In this document: one piece after another, positions 22,996-32,780 of the stretch | Layout: each line of letters opens with the position of its first letter | How positions within the stretch are numbered: the stretch's first letter is position 1 | Source: Cordylochernes scorpioides | Lineage: Eukaryota > Arthropoda > Arachnida > Pseudoscorpiones > Chernetidae | Assembly (NCBI GenBank): GCA_030710605.1 | Contig: CP092865.1 | Location: 137,069,964 to 137,133,963, forward strand | Length of the DNA: 64,000 nucleotides | Reading direction: 5' to 3' | Translations under genes and position numbers: made by a program | Notes under the pieces: model-generated | Told to the model about the DNA's origin: nothing | Database searches by the model: none | The model's input: only the letters and a program-made list of their open reading frames with translations

Positions 22996-23382
22996 TGTTA
23001 CTCTGTAGTAGTTGTTATTATCATTGTCAAAGTGAAAACATTATGCTTCAAAGGATAAGTTTCTTCTTTTTCTTTCTTTTTTTAAAGTTTTATTCAAATC
23101 TCTAGCTCTTTCGTGTTTTCTTCTGTAGAAGGGCTTTCATGCGCCCGAAAGCAATAGAGATCTGGATTAATTTTTTTTTTAAAGAAATTTATCTCTGGAA
23201 ACTTAATGCTTTCACTTTAATTATATTTTAACTTAGCAACACAGAGTACTGTACATAGAATGTAAACAACCTACGTTATCTATCACTCAAAACAACCTGT
23301 AAGTAATTAAATCATCTAATACCCGAACAAATATATCTTGTAATACGTTTGTTAATTATATAACGTAAACAAAGATTTTACA
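22996..23382 (+). mobile_element. Candidate LTR
   Basis: Starts TGTTACTCTGTAG and ends AAGATTTTACA directly before a primer-binding site. Length 387 bp. It contains a Penelope-like hammerhead-type segment at 23060-23170, which may be a nested insertion. No second LTR and no internal coding region follow, so this would be a truncated element. The left boundary is a guess from the TG...CA rule. Confidence 0.35.
23129..23165 (+). ncRNA. Hammerhead-like motif, CUGUAGA type
   Basis: CTGTAGA, A, GGGC-TTTCATGC-GCCC, GAAAGC. Upstream ATCTCTAGCTC can pair with AGCAATAGAGAT downstream, giving a longer stem III with an AA bulge. A6 of the core is U and stem I is poor. Confidence 0.5.
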
Positions 23383-23412
23383 TGGTGTCAGAAGTGGGAT
23401 TCGAACCCACGC
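23383..23412 (+). other. tRNA-Leu-complementary primer-binding site
   Basis: TGGTGTCAGAAGTGGGATTC plus the next ten bases are complementary to a tRNA 3' end including CCA, of the Leu type (TGACA acceptor end, GGTTCGAATCC T arm). It directly follows a TTTTACA end, as in LTR retrotransposons. The alternative is a minus-strand tRNA-Leu 3' fragment. Confidence 0.5.
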
Positions 23413-23448
23413 CTACAAAATATAAGAGATAATTTTTATTGAAATTAT

Positions 23449-23545
23449 CCTTGTTGTTGTTGTTGCTATTGGGATGAGAGACTTGGCTATTCATTGGGGA
23501 ACCTTCTCAAGTCAGCCAAGCCCGTCCACGATATGATAGAATCCT
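23449..23545 (-). repeat. LINE 3' tail, (CAA)n type, minus strand
   Basis: TTGTTGTTGTTG at 23451 is the complement of the (CAA)n tail of the I-like LINE tails at 39229-39300 and 56461-56540. About 70 bp of upstream sequence follow to the right, then nothing recognisable. Confidence 0.4.
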
Positions 23546-23685
23546 CTTCCACAAAACTATAATATAAACTTTTCTCTCTGTGATTTTTTTATATTCCATG
23601 AAACTTTGAATCCAAAATAACATAAAGATAGGAAACAGAGGGGGACTTTTTAATATATCGATTATATATGCTAGAGTAAGGAGAA

Positions 23686-23817
23686 GGAAATATCTTTATT
23701 TACGGGGCTGCTAACCAGATTGGATGATTTTTGAGCCCCGATGGACGCATAAAGCGGAATATATATAAAGCACTATATACATTGCACTGTTGGAGGGGCC
23801 TGGGGATGGGTGGCCAA
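23686..23817 (-). repeat. Dispersed repeat (pair with 7400-7530)
   Basis: Inverse copy of 7400-7530, from GGAAATATCTTTATTTACGG to GGGATGGGTGGCCAAG. Confidence 0.6.
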
Positions 23818-24119
23818 GATATGCTAGAGTAATGTATAATTAACGTGAACATATCGAGGTAAAAAACAATGTTTATATCAACAATACTTTGTACCAATGA
23901 CCTGTCTGTATATAACACAAGTTACATGGATAGTGTGATTTATTGCGGAAGGAAGGTAATATTCATGTTACAAGAAAAGGAATCACCAGACATCATCTTG
24001 AAGAAGGAACAAAAGTTTACGGCGACGTGTTATTTTATGTAAAAATGGCGACTCCTTTATCAATGCAATTATCTGATCTTCTTTACTTAGATCTTCTCTT
24101 CGTAGATAGCGGAATGCGC

Positions 24120-24230
24120 AGTATAGATGGAGACCCGCTGACGATTTTCCATCAAACTCTGCAGCGGTGGCAGAAGCACCAGGTACATTGTTCGTCGTAC
24201 ATAGCATATATCTATTTTTTAAACTCAAAG
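24120..24230 (+). repeat. W-family fragment
   Basis: Shares GGAGACCCGCTGACGATTTT, AACTCTGCAGCGGTGGCAGA and GTACATAGCATAT with the W copies at 47991 and 63159. The 3' tail is absent. Confidence 0.6.
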
Positions 24231-24700
24231 TAGATAAATTCGGATCAGTAAGTAAACCGCAACACTCCAGTCTCGACAAATTTGGACAAACAAATCAACT
24301 TTGTAGATCGTTGATTGGGGTTATGTCTCTCATCAGTATAGAGGAGGATTCGATGTCGTAACGTCCTAGAGGAGAAATCGTTCCAAACCGCCATGTAGAG
24401 GGATATGTAAATCGAGATGTTCTGAACGGGAGGTACCACAGTGGATCTGGAGTGACCATTGGGGAGAAAGAACAGGGACAAAGAGGTTGTCCCCAGGCAT
24501 TCAGGCAAGGCAGAACCCAGCAATACAACCGCGACCACACCCTACAGTCCTGCTGATTGCCACTGTCTCCACAGCGCCAACACAGGATCTATCTAACTTG
24601 AAATAGGCGTTGGTTACGAACACATGTCACTTTATAGCTTAGAATACTTCTTGAAAATAAGAATAATCTTAGAAAATTCTTTATATGGCATTAATTTTAT
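24231..24700. other. Unassigned; GC-richer 24330-24600
   Basis: Two overlapping minus-strand ORFs (24245-24538 and 24295-24540) are not recognisable. No copy elsewhere in the window. Confidence 0.4.
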
Positions 24701-24715
24701 TATTATGCATTTATT

Positions 24716-25000
24716 ATATATTTATAATTGTATGTAATTCTGCTGTCCTCAAAGCTTATGTCCATAGTTCATTTAAAATACCCATTCCAAGAGTCTATCA
24801 TCAGTATCACTATAAAAGGAAGTTCCAAAAATGCAATATAACAGCGGTATGGTAGATTAAACTGGCGAAACCGCTTGGAGGATTCACCACTGATGAGCCA
24901 GGCCCTCCCTTTAATTTTTACATTGTAGTAAGGGCAGTAGAAATTGTTTAATTTTCAAAAGAATCATAACGCGTCTATAATAGTTTCAAATATTCATTAA
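24716..25000 (+). repeat. K-family element, well preserved
   Basis: Carries AGCGGTATGGTAGATT, ACTGGCGAAACCGCT, ACCACTGATGAGCC and CCCTCCC in order (24846-24910), flanked by CATTGTAGTAAGGGCAGTAG and by the segment containing CTTATGTCCATAGTTCAT. The TTTTATAGTGATAC region at about 24805 is the undisturbed form of the site where mariner inserted at 14637. Confidence 0.75.
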
Positions 25001-25351
25001 ATTTATATTCAATATAATTTTGAGAGAGGAATATATCAATGTCCAAATTAGATACATATCCCTATCTAGTTTAAAATACATCGAAATAGAATTATAAACT
25101 ATAATCGGCCTTACCACATCATCAGTTCACCTTTTTTTGTGTCAAATTCAATGATTTCGTAGTTGTTGTGAAATCTAAGGCCGCTCCTTTACTGATGTAG
25201 GCCATACATAAAAACCATGGGGTATACAGGTTATCTTCAGTTTTAATTTTCTAGAAATGGTGTTACGACACGTTCATATCATCAACCTTTGAATTCAGTA
25301 TGAGAATTATGATCAAAAATCCATTGATGCATTTTAAACGAAAAAAAAAAT

Positions 25352-25565
25352 AATGATCCAATGGCCCCCGATTCTTGAAAAAGTCCAATCCCACCAGCGA
25401 GTGTAAGTAACCAAACGGGGCTCTGTCACATTTGTAAGTGCAAAGTCGAACTGCTTTTCACATGTGTAGACATGTGGTGCACTTATAGTAAAAGCAGTCG
25501 CCTACTTCTACCCATCATGATTATCATGGCCTGTACCACGTGTACTAGCGATAAACAAAAAAAAT
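25352..25565 (+). repeat. tRNA-SINE (T family), headless
   Basis: Body and tail of the T family: CCAATGGCCCCCGATTCTTG, CACATGTGTAGACATGTGG, CATGATTATCATGGCCTGTA, GTGTACTAGCGATAAACAAA then A-rich. The tRNA-like head is missing. Confidence 0.7.
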
Positions 25566-25649
25566 AAAACGAAAATGATGCCCTATTTGGACAAGGTAGT
25601 TGTATATTATGAATTCAGTAATGCGAGACCTAGAAAAGTACCAGATATC

Positions 25650-26050
25650 GATTTAAAATAATAACGTCGAAAGAGAAGAAGACATTCTGAATGTCCGAGT
25701 ACTGTAATCTGCTATATATATCCACAGCTCTTGAGAAAAGACGTAATTACCCAATGTGGCACACAGACCGGCCATTTTAATTGGGACGCCAGAAAGAGAG
25801 AGAGAGGATGGGGAAATAAATAAATAAATAAAAAAGCGGTGGTGGAATAGATGGGAGGAAAGAAAGCAAAATAGAAATAATGCCCAGGGGGCGCCGCGAT
25901 ACAATTATTTCCCCGAAGAAATTTGAGGAGGAGTGATGGAAGGTTGGCTGAGTTATAAATGATCCGGTGCATATAGAAAGATGGCGGCTGAGAGGGGATG
26001 ATATTGTTAGGGCAATAATTGGGACCTTCTCTCCACCTAACTAAGGCCAA
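25650..26050. promoter_or_regulatory. Non-repetitive island with YY1-type site
   Basis: No copy in the window. AAGATGGCGGCTGAG at 25979 is an excellent match to the YY1 consensus, and a CCATTTTAATTGGGACG block lies near 25772. A 24-bp GA/AAAT simple stretch sits between. The minus ORFs here are not recognisable proteins. Motif-level evidence only. Confidence 0.3.
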
Positions 26051-26688
26051 TTGAGTTGTGTTTACATCTGACACAAACTCCTCTTGTTATCCACTCTTTA
26101 TTTATTCCATCACATTTCCATACTACCTCTTACCATTCCTCTCTTCCATGTCCCACACAACCGTTTGTGGAACTACTGGACAAATAAATGAATTTAATAA
26201 TGAATTGAAGAATTTCTCTAACTATCAAAATGTTCATTATTAATATTTCAGGTCAATTAGACCTAAGAATGGTATGCTACATCAATAAAACTCCTTCGAC
26301 ATGGTTGTTCCATAGTTATATCTGGTGTTACGACCTTTATCTAGTTTAGTTGATCCATTCCTTGAGGATTTTCCTAAGGAAAAATAATGCTATGGTTTAC
26401 CTTTGCCTTCCGCATTCATATGCCGTTTTCATACGAAACAATGTCATAGTATTTGGTTCATCCGCCTTTCGAAGCAGTTTCCAACTTCAAGAAAAAGTAA
26501 ATGTCCTTCTCCAAACTAAGATTGAGATGTAGACGCGTTCTTTAACACGTTGGAGATTGCAAACTATTAACCAGTTGAACTATAAAAACTCTATAAATGG
26601 TTTTGGAACATTATATACCTTGTTCATTTATCCCTACATGGAATCTGCCAGATTTTATTGTGTGCTTATAGAATAATATTGTATATAT

Positions 26689-26974
26689 AAACTCACATAG
26701 ACAAACTTAAGGAATTGCAGTCTTTGATGACGCCTGTCGTCTGTTTTTTTGAAGGAGTTAGAACCAATTTAGTTCACACTTGGTTACCTCGTGTGTCTTC
26801 AATAAAGGTCACTGTAATATCTTTCAGAGTTATTGTATGAATCCCGATATACATTGCTAAAAGGTACAACTTCCTTAAGTTTTGTCCATGAGTGTATCTT
26901 TCAGAGTTATTGTATGAATCCCGATATACATGCTAAAAGGTACAACTTCCTTAAGTTTTGTCCATGAGTGTATA
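26689..26974. mobile_element. Tc1-like MITE with duplicated 76/77-bp end
   Basis: Left end CTCACATAGACAAACTTAAGG. The right-end unit (CTTTCAGAGTTATTGTATGA... to ...TTTTGTCCATGAGTGTAT) occurs twice, at 26821 and 26898, period 77 bp. The same unit forms the 12-copy array at 58622-59567. Confidence 0.75.
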
Positions 26975-27539
26975 TTTTAGATGTATATATAATACGCCAC
27001 ACATGTACTGATATTAAAATAAATAGATATGCAAAGTTTCAAAATACAACTCGTGCAACTAAAGATATTCCGATAGCAGACGCAAGCCATCAGCAAAATT
27101 TAGTTGCACGATCAGGAAAGATGCCCTTTTTTTGTATATCAGGGTGTCGGGCTATAACCTTCATTAGTATAGGAGCCGTTAGAATTATATAACATTCTAT
27201 GGGATATTATGAAATTGGTTGAATTCATACTGAAGATTAAAAATATTTATTGCGTCGTTACTTATTTATTAAATACGGAAAAGTGAATTTTTCCCATGTA
27301 TGTCATCCCCGTCTAACAAGATGTCCATGTAACAACCATTGGAACTCCATAAATTACACGGCCGCTAAGAACAAGGAATCCCCTAGTTTATGGGTGGTGA
27401 ATGACAAGGAATTGACACATTGCCAGCAAGTCTCAAGGACCCTGGAGACTGTCTGTTACATAATTCAGTGGACAAATAATTGTCTTTTAGCTGGACAGTC
27501 ATACAAAAGTCTATCCAGCCTGTAGAGACAGAATAACAT

Positions 27540-27660
27540 CTGTTTATGTAGATTCTGGTATCCGTCAAGTTCTGTATCTACCGGTTCTTGAGCGCAGAAC
27601 TGAGGAGGATTCAAGAAAGTCCATTCGCTGGAGGAAAACGTTCTCAAGGTGATGCATCCC
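27540..27660 (+). repeat. Repeat sharing an exon-like segment with 40241-40380
   Basis: AGAACTGAGGAGGATTCAAG and CTGGAGGAAAACGTTCTCAA match GGAACTGAGGAGTGTTCAAG and CTGGAGGAGAACTCTCTCAA at 40305-40355. The plus frame gives ERRTEEDSRKSIRWRKTFSR. Function unknown; it may be the coding end of a retroelement. Confidence 0.45.
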
Positions 27661-27734
27661 TCACTCTAGCCTAAACTAGCGGCCTCAGGTCGGTGGCAAA
27701 GCCACAATACCAGTTTTGGGAAAACCGAAAATCG

Positions 27735-27790
27735 TCCAACTAGAGACCATGGTTTCGGGATAATAGCCCTCTTCAGCCCAGGGCTGACTT
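27735..27790 (-). ncRNA. Predicted hammerhead ribozyme (minus strand)
   Basis: Read on the minus strand from 27784 to 27738. Stem I pairs CUGGG with UCUAG (two G-U wobbles). The core is CUGAAGA, canonical. Stem II is GGG-CUAUUAU-CCC. GAAACC, AU, GGUC form a stem III of three base pairs in the self-complementary ACCAUGGU, with C17 in a GUC triplet. Predicted cleavage lies between 27745 and 27744. All conserved core positions are present. Stem III is very short, as in Penelope-type and retrozyme hammerheads. The enclosing repeat is not recognised. Confidence 0.65.
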
Positions 27791-27869
27791 TGGTATATAT
27801 ATACCAAAAGTGGCATCTCTCCCTTTAATACCCGGGAATCTTCAAACTCACTAAGACATAAATTATATA

Positions 27870-28690
27870 ACATTCAATATTTAAACGTCTTCTGAATATA
27901 CTATATATTTATTGGGAGAAATTTAAAAAAATTACAGGAAATATCGTATTATAAAATGTGACTCATTCTTAGAGAGAATCTGTGATGTTTTTTAATTGAA
28001 CATCTTTGTCTCAAGCTATTCGGATAGGCTTGAACAACCTACAGAAAACCCCAATCCTTGTTGTATTAGAGAAATCTCAGCTTCCTTTTAAGATTTTCCG
28101 ATACGATTCTCTCCATTTCAGACCTACCGTTTTAATTTAGGAATTATAGAGAGGTAGAAACATAATCTAATTTGGATTTAACAACAAAGTTGTGTTGGGC
28201 AAGAAATCCAAAATTTGATTTTAATCAAAAACGGAAGCTTTGAAAGTCGCTTACAAAACAAAGCTAATGCAATATTTTGATAAAATTTCCGTTAAAAAAA
28301 ACTAGAGCAGAGAGAGAGATAACATGTGTTAAGTCTTAGCTAGACAACCTCGCAGACAAATGACCAGGACTTCGACTAATTAACTATTTAATTTATATCA
28401 TTAGAATTAAACTATTATTAAAACCCCGTGGCTAAATTAATTCTCTCGCGAATAATTACAATGGATCCAATAATGGGGAAATCCTTCGACCAACTCCTTT
28501 GGAATTTCCATACCACCGAACATTTCGTGAAATCTGGTTTAACCTATCTCTCTGCATCTCCAAATATTCAAGTAGAAATGGACAGAAAATCTTCACAGAT
28601 CTCTTAAGACAACTCACCAACTTCAAATTTGGGATTTAACTATTTCAATTTAAAGTGCTATGTCCACCTAGGGAAACTTACGCTGTCATA
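27870..28690. other. AT-rich, nothing recognised
   Basis: No repeats shared in the window and no plausible coding frame. Confidence 0.6.
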
Positions 28691-28698
28691 CATGAATG

Positions 28699-28771
28699 TC
28701 CAGGGTAGCCTAGTGGACATGGCATCTGCCCGGTAAGCGGAATACTGTGGGTTCGATTCCCATCCCTGGAC
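28699..28771 (+). tRNA. tRNA-like cloverleaf, anticodon GGT, C33
   Basis: Full cloverleaf geometry: acceptor TCCAGGG/CCCTGGA (7 bp), D stem GCC/GGC, anticodon stem TCTGC/GCGGA, T arm GTGGG-TTCGATT-CCCAT, and a good B box GGTTCGATTCC. The anticodon loop is CCGGTAA, so GGT (Thr) at 28732-28734, but position 33, nearly always U, is C. GGT-Thr tRNAs are not normal in animals. The following CACTTTTATTTTT resembles the start of the T-family SINE body (GGACACTTTTTT). Most likely a SINE head or tRNA pseudogene rather than a working tRNA. Confidence 0.5.
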
Positions 28772-28830
28772 ACTTTTATTTTTCCGTTTATCATTACTCT
28801 TCACAATTCATCCGTTCATATCTCATCCCT

Positions 28831-28925
28831 AAGGTTAGAAATAATCATTATTTCTCCTTGAAATAAAAATTTTGATTTTTCGTTTAAAAGAAACTCATGC
28901 GGGATAGTTTTCAAATGTCTTTACA
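28831..28925 (+). repeat. Dispersed repeat (pair with 19239-19340)
   Basis: GGTTAGAAATAATCATTATT through ATGCGGGATAGTTTTCAAAT, shared with 19250-19325. It sits 60 bp downstream of the tRNA-like unit and could be the body of the same SINE. Confidence 0.5.
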
Positions 28926-29369
28926 TTTGTCTATACATATTTACAATAATTTTAGGCCGTGAATTGAATATTCATTTGATATTAACAAGGAGAAAGAGAG
29001 AAAATACGAGAACAGAGAACTATGTACAAAAGAAAGAAATGTCTGGCAATTTTTACAATTTGAGATGAGTGGCTTATTTTTTAAGGTAGCATGTGTGTGA
29101 TTATTTCCTCTATCTAAAATATTATCAGGTAGAAAATTAGGAAAGACAAACTTCAGAATGACAAGGAAATTTAGGTAATGAAAAACAGAATTGACAACTT
29201 ATAAAATACCAGAGAGGAGGAATGTTTACAGTGAAGTTTTTTTTTTTTAAGATTGAAACTGTTTTATTGAATCGTTCATATAAAATTATATATGGTTAAA
29301 TACAAGAATTTGAATAAATATGATTAAATAATAAGAAAGACAGAGAGCTCCCCAAATATCTTAAAATTA

Positions 29370-29610
29370 TTAATATGTTCATTAAAAATAAATATGTGGC
29401 TAAATATATACAAAGCAATAACACGCCATCTATATAATTAAAATGAAAACACCAAAACGCGAATGTTTCACAAACAAATAAAACTCTACTTTCCTTACTG
29501 CGATGAAAAAATACCGGGAGGGCTTGGCTTATCAGTGGTGAACCCCCCAGCGGCCCCGCCAATCCAATCCACCAGATCGGTATATATTCTTCGAACCATA
29601 TATATATGTG
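29370..29610 (-). repeat. K-family element, worn
   Basis: The minus strand has CTGGTGGATTGG, ATTGGCGGGGCCGCT, GTTCACCACTGATAAGCC. GAAA of the core is GGGG in this copy. Confidence 0.65.
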
Positions 29611-29642
29611 TTTTGAAAATAGAGCAATCCATATTTAAATCA

Positions 29643-29898
29643 TTAGATAATAAAAAGACATATATTGGATTTAATAAAAGATGTATTTGCCAATATTTCG
29701 GTTGGCTGAACGCCAACCTTTGTCAAAGCATTATATATTTGTACACACAAACTCAGCACCGTGTTATAACACTATACGGCGCTTAGTTTATTTATACAAA
29801 AATGTAATGCCTTGATAAAGGTTTGGCGTTCAGCCAACCGAAATATTGGCAAAATAAATCTTTTATTAAATCCAATATATGACTTTTTATTATCTAAT
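29643..29898. repeat. Foldback A, best copy, two hammerhead-like hairpins
   Basis: Arms start TAGATAATAAAAAGACATAT (29643) and end its complement (29898). Each arm (minus on the left, plus on the right) carries UGCC, UUGAUAA, stem II GGUUUGGC-GUUCA-GCCAACC, GAAAU, AUU, GGCA. This is the hammerhead order with stem I UGCC/GGCA, a U-A second pair in stem III and an AUU cleavage triplet, but C3 is U and G8 is A, so it should be catalytically dead. Confidence 0.7.
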
Positions 29899-30006
29899 AT
29901 ATATGTGTGTGGTGATGCCACTTATCCCAAGAACATATGGCTATGGTGGTTTGGATTTTGCGACTTATACTATAAGTACATCACATATTTAAAAAATGTA
30001 AAGGTA

Positions 30007-30648
30007 GTTTCACATTTCCACTTCCAAGATGCCAGAGCATTGTTTAGTTTATTTGTATTCATTTTTAAAACCGTATAGGCATTCTTAGTGCTCTAATCTG
30101 GTGTTTATTTTCACAAACAAATCAAACTTCTACTGTTCTTACTTCGATGAAAAAAATACCGGGAGGGCACGGCTCATCAGTGGTGAACCCCCCTCAGCGG
30201 CCAATCCAATCCTCTAGACCAGTATATATCCCCCGGACCAGCATATACATATATATGTGTGTGTTTTGAAAATAGAACAATCCATATTCAAATCATTAGA
30301 TAATAAAAAGGCATATATTGGATTGAATAAAATATTTATTTGCCAATAATTCGGCTGGCTGAACACCAACCTTTATCAAGGCATTACATTTTTGTATAAC
30401 TGTACACAATCCGGGATTGAATCCCGCATTGGGAACTTTTTTTCTAATTAAAAATATGTTCCAATGGCTCCCGAATCTTGAAAAGTCAAACTCCACCAGT
30501 GAGTGAAATATAATATGTACACATGTGAAGGCAGTTTCACATTTCCATTTCCAAGATACCAGAGCATTGTTTAGTTATTTGTATTCCTTTTTAGAACCGT
30601 ATAGGACCATCGGTAAGCATTGAGAATTCTTAGTGATCTAATTTGGTG
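30007..30648 (+). repeat. Local segmental duplication
   Basis: TTCACATTTCCA...GTGCTCTAATCTGGTG at 30007-30104 recurs at 30533-30648. The K plus foldback A segment at 29465-29735 recurs at 30113-30385. The order suggests a duplication of a block of about 0.6 kb, followed by insertions. Confidence 0.55.
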
Positions 30649-31035
30649 TCAATCTCCCTATTCTGATTATATACCGCGACATTCATCTTACCAATCTCAT
30701 CTAAAGCTATATACCACAGGAATATAAATGAGATAATGAATAGATCTTGATGGAAGTCGGTGGCCGAATGGTCTAAACTGTTGGTTTGGTTTCTGACAGA
30801 CATGTTCCAGGATCGAATCCCGCATTGGGCACTTTTTTCTAACTAAAAATATGCTCCAATGGCTCCCGAATCTTGCAAAAGTCAAACTCCACCAGAGAGT
30901 GGAAGTAACCATATTTTTGTGTGCAAAAGTCGAACTTCACATGTTTAGACATGTGATACACTTACAGTAAAAGTTATCGCCAACTTCTACTCACCATGAT
31001 TATCATGGCCTCTTCTATCACGTAGACTAGGGATA
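30400..31035 (+). repeat. Two T-family tRNA-SINE copies
   Basis: A partial copy at 30400-30535 (GGGATTGAATCCCGCATTGG B box, then body), and a fuller copy at 30755-31035 that begins with the head GGTCGGTGGCCGAATGGTCT, B box GGATCGAATCCCGC, and ends CATGATTATCATGGCC...CTAGGGATAAC. RNA polymerase III type A and B boxes identify a tRNA-derived SINE. Confidence 0.7.
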
Positions 31036-31209
31036 ACAAAATTCTGATCCTATTCCAAACTTATATGCATATGGTCAAGTTGTATTATAATTTGCGATGC
31101 TTAGTTGCAAATTGATTCATAATCCAATATCACAGCGCTGTACACCTCATCTCTAGTTCAACAACACTCCCAATTGGTTGGTTGTAACTCTCCACTTATT
31201 TATTTTTAT

Positions 31210-31340
31210 ATTATCCCTAGTACACGTGGTACAGGCCATGATAACCATGGTGGGTAGTAATTGTAAACTGATTTTACTGTAAGTGCACCACATGTGACAA
31301 GCAATTCGACTTTGTCACTTACAAGTGAGCCAGCCACTCC
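31210..31340 (-). repeat. T-family tRNA-SINE fragment
   Basis: Inverse of the family tail and body: TATCCCTAGTACACGTGGTA, CCATGATAACCATGGTGGGT, CACCACATGTG. Confidence 0.7.
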
Positions 31341-31454
31341 ACTATAAGAGTTCCCAACACGAGAGTTACTCGCCAGCTTCCGTCAATACCCGTCAGGAAG
31401 GCTGTGACACCAAAGAGCGGCCATCTGCTGTGCGTGTCGCCACCTGTGTCGCCG

Positions 31455-31495
31455 CTAATTTGCATATGCAGCCAATAAATCCCCTGACGTCAGTC
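31455..31495 (+). promoter_or_regulatory. Octamer, CCAAT and CRE cluster
   Basis: Within 35 bp: ATTTGCAT (31458-31465), CCAAT (31472-31476) and a perfect palindromic CRE TGACGTCA (31485-31492). The surrounding 31330-31560 is GC-richer and not repeated in the window. A good promoter or enhancer candidate on motif grounds; no TATA or coding exon is obvious downstream, and the ORF at 31325-31759 is not recognisable. Confidence 0.35.
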
Positions 31496-31714
31496 CTTTG
31501 TCCGGCCAGGTTCCGCATTGGTACGACCGCCTTGTACCACTGGCGCTATGTGGCAACACCATCTCCTAGATATACACCCAGTTTCTATATTTGGGTCAGT
31601 TTCTTTTATTGCTTTCTGAACGATTATCTTTTTTTTTTTTTTAGAATCTCTTTGTATTACATCTATTATAGAATGTGGCAAGATCACGGGATGACCATTC
31701 AGTATCTGGCCATA

Positions 31715-31990
31715 AGAGATACAGTACATCCCGCATTGAGCACTTTTTTTCTGATTTAAGAAAAAAAAAAAGCTCCAGTGGCCCCTGATTCTTGCAAAAG
31801 TCCAACCCCACCAGCGAGTGCAAGTAACTAAACGGCTCTGGCACATTTGTAAGTGCAAAGTCGAACTGCTTTCACATGTGTAGACATGTGTTGTACTTAC
31901 AGTAAAAGCAGTCGCCAACTTCTACCCACCATGATTATCATGGCCTGTACCACGTGTACTAGGGATAAGCAAGAAGAAGAAGAACAGTAC
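31715..31990 (+). repeat. T-family tRNA-SINE, partial
   Basis: Lacks most of the tRNA head (starts near CCCGCATTGAGCAC). The body is complete through CATGATTATCATGGCCTGTA and GATAAGCAAGAAGAAGAAGA. The tail has grown into AGA repeats. Confidence 0.7.
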
Positions 31991-32329
31991 AGAAGAGTCT
32001 CCAAAGAAGGGCTGTAGAGCTTGTAGAAGGACATATTGTAATATATGTCTTTGAATTTATAAACGTCGTATATATATTTCAATATATTTTACTTCAATTT
32101 TGGTATATCTCAGAGATGTCTCAATATACGATGGACCTATAACACCAGAATTAGGGATAGCTGTCGCATTATACGAGTGACTAACTGATGGCATGTGATG
32201 AGAAAACCTGATAGACCACCATCTGGAAAGATTCCATGACCAAGATTTGTGATTATTGAAGAATGTTGAGAAACATTGAGAATTGACGTGATCTGCAGAG
32301 AAGTAGAGAACCCACTCACGGGTACATCA

Positions 32330-32467
32330 AGGTATACACCAAACTCTGCAGCGGTGGCAGAGACACTATATTCATTGCACATAATAATTATCTTTTTTTA
32401 AATAGTGCAGACTGTGTACTTTTGCATGTATTGACAAGATGTCAATAAAATTATTTTAATTGTCAAG
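32330..32467 (+). repeat. W-family retroposon 3' part
   Basis: AACTCTGCAGCGGTGGCAGA, CATATTATC-like block, AGTGCAGACTGTGTACTTTT, GTCAATAAAATTATTTTAAT and terminal TTGTC, as in 63159-63423. Confidence 0.7.
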
Positions 32468-32479
32468 GTAATTGTCACA

Positions 32480-32600
32480 CAGAGGCTAACCATGCATCAC
32501 GCTATCTGGTCCGTGGTTGGCTTTTCTTGATTTGTCAAAAGGATTGTTTAAATCAACGTTTAGTTGATATTTGTTCCAATAGATGGCGGTCTGCCATCTT
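32480..32600 (-). repeat. Repeat fragment (inverse of 35738-35860)
   Basis: Shares, inverted, CGCCATCT...AATATCAACTAA, a GACTTTC/GACAAATCAA-type block and the CCACG end. Family unknown. Confidence 0.45.
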
Positions 32601-32780
32601 GAATAATCATGTGAGCAGTCGGGATGTGCCTTTTTCAGTTTTTTTTTTTTTTTTTATAACCAGAAGCCGTTGTCCAATTAGCTAGTTCCATTAATACACA
32701 TCCCACCTTGTCTACGTACAACTTGTGAAATAGATATTGATTCAATTACTGCCCACGACATACTACCACATATATGTATA

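Noticed and set aside
24245..24540. Overlapping minus-strand ORFs as a gene
   Set aside because: Two frames are open over the same GC-richer DNA without recognisable motifs; likely chance.
31325..31759. 144-residue ORF as a host gene
   Set aside because: The C-terminal half runs through poly-T and SINE sequence, and no domain is recognisable.
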